NCBI GenBank assembly: GCA_027298165.1
Contig: JAPUGN010000185.1
Coordinates: 1 to 11,949, forward strand
DNA length: 11,949 nucleotides
Direction: 5' to 3'
Origin: Nitrospinota bacterium
Lineage (GTDB): Bacteria > Nitrospinota > Nitrospinia > Nitrospinales > Nitrospinaceae
The stretch's first letter is position 1. Every line of letters begins with the position of its first letter. Below the pieces are notes generated by a model, which was not told where the DNA came from, searched no databases, and saw nothing but the letters and a program-made list of their open reading frames with translations. The position numbers and the translations under genes are program-made. Positions 6,743-11,949 of the stretch are shown in pieces.

Positions 6743-7846
6743 ATGAGTTTGTTGAAACGCTACATTTTGGGACAATTCATCAAAACTTATCTGCTCACGG
6801 TGTGCAGTCTGGTTGGGATTTTTATCATCATCGACGGCTTCGAACGCCTGGACGAATTCGTCACCAAAAACGGCGCGGTTTCGGATTTTCTGATGTACTA
6901 CCTGCTGAAAATTCCGTTCATCCTTTCTTTGATGGCACCGCAATCCGTCCTGCTCGCCACCGTCATCACGCTGGCCACCCTATCCCGCAACAACGAGTTC
7001 ACCGCCATGAAGGCTTGCGGCATCGGGGTCACCGGCCTCACCCTTCCCATTATCAGTTGTTCGATGTTGTTGGCTCTGGGTCTTGTGGTGTGCAATGAAT
7101 ATGTCACACCGGTTACCAGCCAGAAAATGAATTACCTGCTTAACATCAAAGTGCGGGGTGCGGCGGACGCCTCCCGGCAAACACGCGACCGGATATGGAT
7201 GCGGTCCAGCAACGGCGCCATCTGGAATATCAACTATTACGATCCCGTGCGAACCCTCATGAGGGGGGTCAGCCTGTATTCCTTCGATGCCAACCATCCC
7301 GATATCCGCCATCGCATCGATGCGGAGTCCGCAATATGGAATGGAAAACAATGGGAATTCTTCAACGGATACATTCGTTTCTTCAAACGGGGCGAAGTGG
7401 AATCCACCCAATACTTCGAAAAGGAAACCTTCCCGGTACTCGAAAAACCTGCCGACTTCAAAAAATTGCAAAAACGTCCGGAAGAGATGAGCGCCCGCTA
7501 TATGTACGGAACGATTCTGAAGCAGGAAAAGGAAGGGCAGGATTCGACCCGCACCTGGATCGATTTCAACCAGAAATTGTCTTATCCCTTTATCAGTGTG
7601 GTCCTGGCGCTGATCGGCATCCCTCTGTCCATTCGCTCCAGCCGCAAGGGAGGCCTGTTGTTCTGCGTTTGGATAAGCCTGGTGACCGGGTTCGTCTTCT
7701 CCTTCTTTTATGCGCTGGGCATTTCCCTGGGCTACAAGGGCGTGCTCTCGCCGTTCATGGCTGCCTGGGGTCCCAACCTTTTGTTTATCTTCATCGGATT
7801 CTACATGCTGCTGACCATAGACAGCGACACGCTGTTACCGACCTAG
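6743..7846 (+). CDS. lptG: LPS export ABC transporter permease LptG (YjgP/YjgQ family)
   Basis: This 367-residue inner-membrane protein has the LptF/LptG layout. There are three N-terminal membrane segments (about residues 10-30, 50-80 and 95-117), a soluble periplasmic jelly-roll region of about 160 residues, and three C-terminal membrane segments (roughly 280-300, 305-327 and 335-357). The N-terminus (LKRYI, a long first helix, then RLDEF) and the stretch SRNNEFTAMKACG, the coupling-helix region contacting LptB, match LptG better than LptF. KLSYPFISVVLALIGIPLS marks the start of the second membrane bundle. With LptB and LptF it would extract LPS from the inner membrane and pass it to LptC/LptA. 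LptF is not in the window. AAGGA (6725-6729) lies 13 bases upstream of the ATG, a loose spacing. The gap to the next gene is four bases. Confidence 0.88.
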   Translation: MSLLKRYILGQFIKTYLLTVCSLVGIFIIIDGFERLDEFVTKNGAVSDFLMYYLLKIPFILSLMAPQSVLLATVITLATLSRNNEFTAMKACGIGVTGLTLPIISCSMLLALGLVVCNEYVTPVTSQKMNYLLNIKVRGAADASRQTRDRIWMRSSNGAIWNINYYDPVRTLMRGVSLYSFDANHPDIRHRIDAESAIWNGKQWEFFNGYIRFFKRGEVESTQYFEKETFPVLEKPADFKKLQKRPEEMSARYMYGTILKQEKEGQDSTRTWIDFNQKLSYPFISVVLALIGIPLSIRSSRKGGLLFCVWISLVTGFVFSFFYALGISLGYKGVLSPFMAAWGPNLLFIFIGFYMLLTIDSDTLLPT

Positions 7847-7850
7847 CTGG

Positions 7851-8774
7851 ATGACACTATTCGGTTCCATCGACATCGGTTCTAACACGGTACGGCTCCT
7901 TATCATGAAAGCCGACGGTGCGGGTGATTTCACGGAAGTGGCTTCCCGGCGGGTCATTTGCCGGCTGGGCGAAGGCATCCATTCCGAAAAACGGTTGCTG
8001 CCTCACCGGATGGAACAGACGCTGGAGGTGCTGCAACAGTTCCGCGATACCTGCCGGGAATACGGCGACCTGCCGATACGGGTGGTGGCCACCAGCGCCG
8101 TGCGTGAAGCGGAAAACCGCGATGAATTTGTGCGTCTGGTCAGGGAGCAGGCCGGACTGGACATCGAGGTCATTGCGTGGGAGGAGGAAGCTCAGCTGAC
8201 CGTCGAGGGCGTGTTCTGGAAACTGCCGCAAACCGACACCGCCCTGATTTTTGATATCGGCGGCGGAAGCACCGAATTTATTGTGGCCCAGGACAAACAG
8301 GTGCTGGCCTCCGCCGGCACTTCTCTGGGCGTAGTGCGGCTGACCGAGCAATTCATCTCCCGGCACCCGGTGGATGCCGGGGAATATCAAAATTTAAAAC
8401 AACATGTCCGGGAACAACTCGACCGCGTCCGCTTCCGGTTGGGCGAACCCCGTCCCCAAAGGTTGATCGGCACCGCCGGCACTGTTACCACCCTGGCGGC
8501 GATGGACCGGAATATTTTCCCCTACGACCCTGAAAAAGTACACGGCCTTGTTCTGCCGCTCGATTCAATCCGACGCCTGTTCGAGGACCTGAAATCCAAA
8601 TCTCTGGCCCAACGGCTGAAGATTCCAACCCTGGAGCGGGGCCGGGAGGATTTGATCATCGCCGGCACCACCCTGGTCCTTGAAACGATGGAAATTTTCG
8701 ACTGCTCCCAGCTGACGGTCAGCGAATACGGCCTGCGCGAGGGTATCCTGCTGAAGGCATTCGGCAACCTCTAA
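7851..8774 (+). CDS. Ppx/GppA family phosphatase, short form
   Basis: This 307-residue protein covers the two actin-like (ASKHA) domains of the exopolyphosphatase/pppGpp phosphatase family and lacks the C-terminal HD-like domains of the longer E. coli Ppx and GppA. The motifs are the phosphate-1 loop DIGSNTVRLL at 8-17, TSAVREAENRDEF near 84-97, DIGGGSTEF at 135-143, GTAGTVTTLA at 207-216 and YGLREGIL close to the end. The catalytic Glu is probably E112 or E113 in WEEEA, where the preceding residues read IAW instead of the more usual ISG. The substrate is polyphosphate or guanosine pentaphosphate, and the sequence cannot separate them. It starts four bases after the lptG stop without a clear ribosome-binding site, suggesting translational coupling. 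No convincing intrinsic terminator follows; only a small CCCG/CGGG stem is seen at 8777-8787. Confidence 0.92.
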   Translation: MTLFGSIDIGSNTVRLLIMKADGAGDFTEVASRRVICRLGEGIHSEKRLLPHRMEQTLEVLQQFRDTCREYGDLPIRVVATSAVREAENRDEFVRLVREQAGLDIEVIAWEEEAQLTVEGVFWKLPQTDTALIFDIGGGSTEFIVAQDKQVLASAGTSLGVVRLTEQFISRHPVDAGEYQNLKQHVREQLDRVRFRLGEPRPQRLIGTAGTVTTLAAMDRNIFPYDPEKVHGLVLPLDSIRRLFEDLKSKSLAQRLKIPTLERGREDLIIAGTTLVLETMEIFDCSQLTVSEYGLREGILLKAFGNL

Positions 8775-8895
8775 GGCCCGCGACGGGGAGTAATCTTCTC
8801 CATACACCCGGATTTTCAAGACCCTCATCTCCTCGCCCCCCCGGAGGGAACATCCCCCTAAATAGTTGATTTTTTTACGTATATAACTCCGCTAA

Positions 8896-8912
8896 ATTCA
8901 ATCCCTTTGAAT
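8896..8912. repeat. Small dyad ATTCAA-5-TTGAAT
   Basis: ATTCAA (8896-8901) and TTGAAT (8907-8912) are perfectly complementary across five bases (TCCCT). This may be a protein-binding site or a chance palindrome in AT-rich DNA. Confidence 0.35.
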
Positions 8913-8969
8913 CGAGCCCCGATATTTGAATGGAAATACAAGGAATATCTAAGTAAACTAATATGATCT

Positions 8970-8984
8970 GATTCAACCTGAATC
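8970..8984. repeat. Small dyad GATTC-5-GAATC
   Basis: GATTC (8970-8974) and GAATC (8980-8984) pair across AACCT. Its ATTCAACC core resembles the ATTCAATCC core of the dyad at 8896, which raises the chance that both are copies of one operator. Confidence 0.35.
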
Positions 8985-9020
8985 TCTGGAAATGAGGCGG
9001 GAACAAGAGGATTCCCCGTC

Positions 9021-9040
9021 CCCTGAAAATGTGTTCAGGG
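9021..9040. repeat. Perfect hairpin CCCTGAA-6-TTCAGGG
   Basis: CCCTGAA (9021-9027) and TTCAGGG (9034-9040) form a seven-pair stem with the loop AATGTG. No T-run follows, so it is not an intrinsic terminator. It lies about 115 bases upstream of the lipoprotein start and could be an operator or an mRNA leader hairpin. Confidence 0.45.
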
Positions 9041-9154
9041 TATGTGGATTTGCCTTCTTCACAGCTGGAAGCGTTGGTTTTCATATGGATCGGGATAACC
9101 GGAGTCCGGGTCGCCTGGAGGGGTACCTGGGCCCTCTTGTAGGGAGGTTGTAAG

Positions 9155-9730
9155 GTGGGTCCAAAATTTAGCAAGAACATCCGGAAATCGGGACGCTCAA
9201 TGATGGTCCTTCGATGGTTTGGCCTGGTTTGCATCCTTGTCGGATGGACGGCCTGTTCGTCCACGCCTGTTAAGTCGGCACTCCATCCATCGAAGAAACC
9301 TTCGGGCTCCTCCATAAACTATGTGGGGCTCAAAATACCCCCGATGCCCAGCAAACATGAAACGGAAATGGGTTATCTGCTTGAACCGGAAGGCTTGGGA
9401 AAGTACGCCATTGAGGTGGTGAATTACGGTTCCAAAAAAATCGTTTGGATGGGTCGTCTTCTTTATAACGATGCAAAAGGCAAAGCCCATTGGAAAATCA
9501 TCGCGACGCTTCCGCCTCGTCCTTTGCCGGAGGGCTATCAATTTTCGAGCGGCAACTGTTTAAGCCATGGAAAGCCGCAGCCGGAGATCGTGGCCATTGT
9601 TAAAACGGAAGACAAATACAGGTTGACGCAAATCGAAAAAGCGTGGAAGGCCAACCCTGAAAAGGAAGCCTTCGAGGAATTGCCGCTCCAAGGTATTCAC
9701 TGCATCAATGAGAGATGGAACCGCTTATAA
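9155..9730 (+). CDS. Predicted lipoprotein of unknown function
   Basis: This 191-residue protein belongs to no family I recognise. The GTG start at 9155 is supported by GGGAGG (9142-9147) seven bases upstream, but it gives a long basic n-region of 15 residues. ATG codons at 9200 and 9203 would give a more usual signal peptide, and GGGA precedes them. The hydrophobic stretch VLRWFGLVCILVG leads to WTAC, a somewhat imperfect lipobox with C34 (counted from the GTG) as the lipidated residue. The mature part is small, soluble and mixed in charge, with no repeats. C135 and C183 could form a disulfide. It is therefore probably a membrane-anchored periplasmic or outer-membrane protein. It is followed 88 bases later by another lipoprotein gene on the same strand; the two share only the ACSS start of the mature chain. 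Confidence 0.8.
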   Translation: MGPKFSKNIRKSGRSMMVLRWFGLVCILVGWTACSSTPVKSALHPSKKPSGSSINYVGLKIPPMPSKHETEMGYLLEPEGLGKYAIEVVNYGSKKIVWMGRLLYNDAKGKAHWKIIATLPPRPLPEGYQFSSGNCLSHGKPQPEIVAIVKTEDKYRLTQIEKAWKANPEKEAFEELPLQGIHCINERWNRL

Positions 9731-9818
9731 CAAATTTACTGGGTAGTATTACGGAATTTTTGTCAGGAAACATACATTTGCATTAGCACTCAACAAACAC
9801 CACTGGAAAGGGAGAATT

Positions 9819-10568
9819 ATGAAACGCATTTATTTATTCATGTTTTTGTCCGTATGGATGTTTGCCGCCTGTTCATCCAACAGCGGTACTGTAAAAACCG
9901 ACGCCACCCCCGCGGAGACGCCGCAGGCCGTTGAGGCTACCCCGCCGGCCCCCGCCGGGGACAGTCAGCCGATGGAATCCACCGCCCAAGCACCTGCCAG
10001 CGAAGCGGTCACCGATGACACCGACGACAATGTGTTCTATCACGCCGGCGCCGGAATCAGTATCACCAAGCCCATGGGTTGGAAATACATGTCTCCGGAA
10101 ATAGCGGTCGCCGCCCGGCAGTCTGTGAAGCTGGACGATCAGGAACTGGAAAAGATGATCAAGGAAAATCCCAATGCACCTCTGGTGGTGCTGACCCGGT
10201 ACCAGGAGCCTTACCCGACGCTTAACCCGAGCGTTTCGATTAATATGACTCCGATGCCGGTTCAGGGAATTGCGCCCAAGGATTTTCTGAATTTGATGTT
10301 GACGGAAGGCGTCCAGAAAATGTTTCCGGACATGACCTATGTGGACGAAGTCCAGGATGCCAATATCGATGGAATCAAAGGCGCTTACACCAAGGTGAAA
10401 TACACCATGGCGGCGGGCGACATGAAGTTCCCGACCACGACCCGCATGTGGCTGGTGCCGCGTGGTAAAGTTATGTTTACCGTTGGCATGTCCGGTCCGC
10501 AGGAGGGTCCGGATGTTTCCGAGGAATCCTTTCAGGAAATCCTGAAATCCATCAAGTTTGACAAATAA
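9819..10568 (+). CDS. Predicted lipoprotein with a PsbP/DcrB-like domain candidate
   Basis: This is a 249-residue protein. A short signal peptide ends in the lipobox FAAC, with C18 as the lipidated residue. An Ala/Pro/Thr/Glu-rich linker without clear structure spans about residues 19-72. The remaining 175 or so residues form one soluble domain beginning GAGISITKPMGWKYMSPE and ending near FQEILKSIKF. A hydrophobic strand, then Pro and Gly-Trp, then a long mixed domain closing with an FxxIxxSIKF helix is the layout of PsbP/DcrB-like domains; I suggest that fold with low confidence and no function. The start is strong: AAAGGGAG (9807-9814) lies four bases upstream of the ATG. A well-formed intrinsic terminator follows the stop codon, so this gene ends its transcript. 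It may share a promoter with the lipoprotein gene upstream or have its own in the 88-base gap. Confidence 0.85.
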   Translation: MKRIYLFMFLSVWMFAACSSNSGTVKTDATPAETPQAVEATPPAPAGDSQPMESTAQAPASEAVTDDTDDNVFYHAGAGISITKPMGWKYMSPEIAVAARQSVKLDDQELEKMIKENPNAPLVVLTRYQEPYPTLNPSVSINMTPMPVQGIAPKDFLNLMLTEGVQKMFPDMTYVDEVQDANIDGIKGAYTKVKYTMAAGDMKFPTTTRMWLVPRGKVMFTVGMSGPQEGPDVSEESFQEILKSIKFDK

Positions 10569-10576
10569 GGACAGGA

Positions 10577-10613
10577 TCCGGGAGCGGCCCTTCGGGGTCG
10601 CTCCAGGGTTTTT
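10577..10613 (+). terminator. Intrinsic terminator with UUCG tetraloop
   Basis: GGAGCGGCCC (10581-10590) pairs with GGGTCGCTCC (10595-10604), giving ten base pairs with one G-U, closed by a C(TTCG)G tetraloop. The stem can extend outward past one mismatch to 10577 and 10608. TTTTT (10609-10613) follows at once. It lies eight bases past the stop codon of the lipoprotein gene and is a textbook rho-independent signal. Confidence 0.92.
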
Positions 10614-10716
10614 CTGAAACCTCCCTCCCCCACACCGTTTCATCCAGCCGAAACCCGCACTCCCAGACCCCCACGGACGGCTTCATCCCGATCCTGGCGT
10701 TTCTCAGAGTTTGGGT

Positions 10717-10745
10717 TTGACAACATTTTTTTTTTCAGATATCTT
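10717..10745 (+). promoter_or_regulatory. Promoter of ilvB with T-tract spacer
   Basis: A consensus TTGACA (10717-10722) and TATCTT (10740-10745, four of six matches) are 17 bases apart. The spacer contains ten consecutive T (10726-10735). Transcription would start near 10752, about 30 bases before the ilvB ATG, leaving no room for a leader peptide and attenuator of the enteric type. The stretch between the terminator and this promoter (10614-10716) is C-rich and shows nothing else. Confidence 0.6.
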
Positions 10746-10782
10746 GGATGGCTAAACCTTAACAATTAAAAATTTACCGACC

Positions 10783-11949
10783 ATGGCACCGAAACAGTCA
10801 TCCGCAAAAAAAATTATCGATTTCGACAAGGCGAAAAGGGCCCAGAAGCCCATGAAGGGCCGTGAAATAATCGTCAAATCCCTCGAAAATGAAGGGGTTG
10901 AAGTTATTTTCGGGTATCCCGGCGGGGCCTCGATGGAGATCCACCAGGCGCTGACGCTGACCAAAAAAATCCGCCATGTCCTGCCCCGGCACGAACAGGG
11001 CGGCGCGTTTGCGGCGGGGGGCTATGCCCGCGCCACCGGCCGGCCCGGGGTGTGTCTCGCCACATCCGGACCGGGCGCCACCAACCTGCTCACCGGCATC
11101 ATGGACGCCAAATTGGATTCCATTCCGCTGATCGCCATCACCGGGCAGGTACCCTCGCCTGTTATGGGGACCGATGCGTTTCAGGAAGCGGATGTCGTCG
11201 GCGCCACCTTTCCGCTGGTCAAGCATAGTTATCTCATTCAGGATATCAACGATATCCCCACGATCTTTCACGAAGCGTTTCATATCGCCAGTACCGGGCG
11301 GCCGGGACCGGTCCTGATCGATATTCCAAAAAATATTCAGCAGCAGGAAACGATCCCGAACTTCAACGTCAAGTTTGACGTGCCGGGGTACAAACCCAAT
11401 CTAAAACCGGCGCCCCAACAGATCAAAAAAGCCGCCCACTTTATCCAGGAAGCCAAACGTCCGGTCATCTACGCCGGCGGATGCATCCTCGCCGCGGAGG
11501 CCTCGGACGAGTTGCGCCAACTGGTCAAGAAAACCGGCATCCCCATCACCAACACAGTCATGGGACTGGGCAGCTTTCCCATGGATGACCCGCTTTCTTT
11601 GAAGATGCTGGGAATGCATGGCGCGGTGTACGCCAATATCGCCATCAACCATGCCGACCTGGTCATTGCGCTCGGCGTGCGGTTCGACGACCGCGTCACC
11701 GGCAAACTGGCCGAATTCTGCAAGAACGCCAAATTCATCCAAGTCGATATCGATCCGTCGGAGATCAACAAAAATATTAGGGTCGACGTGCCGGTTCAGG
11801 GCGACGTGAAACAGGCGCTCAAAATGCTGATCGACATTGTGGAACCGAAAAAAGATATCGGGCTGTGGGTCCAGCAGATCAACGGCTGGAAAAAGGAATT
11901 CCCGCTGACCTGCCCGAAGGACCAAAAAGCCATCGTGCCCCAGAATGTC
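10783..11949 (+). CDS. ilvB: Acetolactate synthase large (catalytic) subunit, 3'-truncated
   Basis: The frame is open to the right edge; 389 codons are visible of about 560-600 expected. The enzyme condenses two pyruvates, or pyruvate and 2-ketobutyrate, using ThDP, Mg2+ and FAD, as the first shared step of branched-chain amino acid synthesis. Visible features are FGYPGG at 43-48, the catalytic Glu E71 in HEQG, the ATSGPGATN stretch at 93-101, TGQVPSPVMGTDAFQE from 120, and the FAD-region motif RFDDRVTGK at 300-308. The C-terminal ThDP-binding domain lies outside the window. The ATG at 10783 has no clear ribosome-binding site and adds a Lys-rich extension of 23 residues. The ATG at 10852 begins MKGREIIVKSLENEGV, the usual family start, with AAAAGGG 11 bases upstream, so either may be used. 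ilvN and ilvC would be expected downstream. Confidence 0.95.
   Translation, partial: MAPKQSSAKKIIDFDKAKRAQKPMKGREIIVKSLENEGVEVIFGYPGGASMEIHQALTLTKKIRHVLPRHEQGGAFAAGGYARATGRPGVCLATSGPGATNLLTGIMDAKLDSIPLIAITGQVPSPVMGTDAFQEADVVGATFPLVKHSYLIQDINDIPTIFHEAFHIASTGRPGPVLIDIPKNIQQQETIPNFNVKFDVPGYKPNLKPAPQQIKKAAHFIQEAKRPVIYAGGCILAAEASDELRQLVKKTGIPITNTVMGLGSFPMDDPLSLKMLGMHGAVYANIAINHADLVIALGVRFDDRVTGKLAEFCKNAKFIQVDIDPSEINKNIRVDVPVQGDVKQALKMLIDIVEPKKDIGLWVQQINGWKKEFPLTCPKDQKAIVPQNV

Larger units (their letters stand above)
8775..9154. other. 380-bp gap without a gene, AT-rich centre
   Basis: No convincing gene lies here. A 37-codon frame (9029-9142) and a longer - strand frame show no family features. 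The centre (about 8855-8985) is clearly richer in A and T than the flanking genes and contains a seven-T run at 8870-8876. Three perfect small dyads (8896-8912, 8970-8984, 9021-9040) fall within 145 bases. I found no well-spaced -35/-10 pair, so the promoter of the downstream lipoprotein gene is not identified. Confidence 0.6.

Noticed and set aside
8777..8876. Possible terminator after the phosphatase gene
   Set aside because: The stems are only four pairs long (CCCG/CGGG, GGAG/CTCC), and the T-run at 8870-8876 is not next to any stable stem.
9029..9142. Possible 37-codon small protein on the + strand (MCSGYVDL...)
   Set aside because: There is no ribosome-binding site, the start lies inside a perfect hairpin, and nothing supports coding beyond an open frame.
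8875..9315. Open frame of about 146 codons on the - strand covering the gap after the phosphatase gene
   Set aside because: Its composition is not protein-like in family terms, it overlaps the start of the lipoprotein gene, and it has no recognisable feature.
9873..10643. Open frame of about 256 codons on the - strand
   Set aside because: It runs through the terminator and antisense to a lipoprotein gene with a clear signal peptide, lipobox and ribosome-binding site; its His/Arg/Gly-rich product is typical of an antisense shadow.
10615..10654. Short inverted repeats TGAAAC/GTTTCA and GTTTC/GAAAC after the terminator
   Set aside because: They are five or six bases long in C-rich spacer DNA and expected by chance; no function is suggested by their place.

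Overview
This 11.9 kb window reads as an ordinary, gene-dense stretch of a Gram-negative bacterial chromosome. An outer membrane is implied by an LptG-type LPS-export permease, three predicted lipoproteins and three exported c-type cytochromes. The respiratory cytochrome cluster, the moderately high GC content and the mix of genes remind me of Nitrospina-like bacteria (Nitrospinota) or a related chemolithotrophic or anaerobic lineage. That is an impression I could not check by search. No phage, transposase, integrase, CRISPR array, rRNA or tRNA is visible.

Left part (1-2855, + strand): an operon of three overlapping c-type cytochrome genes. The first is a large multiheme cytochrome cut by the left window edge, with five CxxCH sites visible. 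It is followed by a secreted diheme cytochrome and a monoheme cytochrome lipoprotein. The 14-bp and 4-bp overlaps imply translational coupling, and the eight visible haems suggest an extracytoplasmic electron-transfer chain whose redox partner probably lies upstream of the window.

Middle part (2856-5377): a good sigma70-type promoter precedes a DUF1015-family gene, which overlaps engB (ribosome-biogenesis GTPase) by 4 bp. A small thioredoxin-like [2Fe-2S] ferredoxin gene points back towards engB on the - strand. The gap between these convergent genes holds an 81-bp imperfect palindrome and a separate array of three 9-bp units. These are the most repeat-like sequences in the window.

Right-middle part (5378-8774): a divergent regulatory region with a dyad and promoter-like boxes leads into a three-gene + strand operon. 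It encodes an aminoglycoside-phosphotransferase-fold kinase resembling the AmgK cell-wall sugar kinases, LptG, and a short Ppx/GppA-type phosphatase. Two of the three point to envelope biogenesis; the phosphatase suggests a link to polyphosphate or (p)ppGpp.

Right part (8775-11949): a 380-bp AT-rich gap with three small dyads, then two tandem lipoprotein genes of unknown function. The second ends at a strong intrinsic terminator with a UUCG loop. A promoter with a consensus -35 box and a ten-T spacer tract then precedes ilvB (acetolactate synthase large subunit), which is cut by the right edge.

I did not find a convincing undescribed system. The best leads are the cytochrome trio, the composite repeat between engB and the ferredoxin gene, the dyad-rich leader of the unknown lipoproteins, and the kinase-LptG-phosphatase operon.
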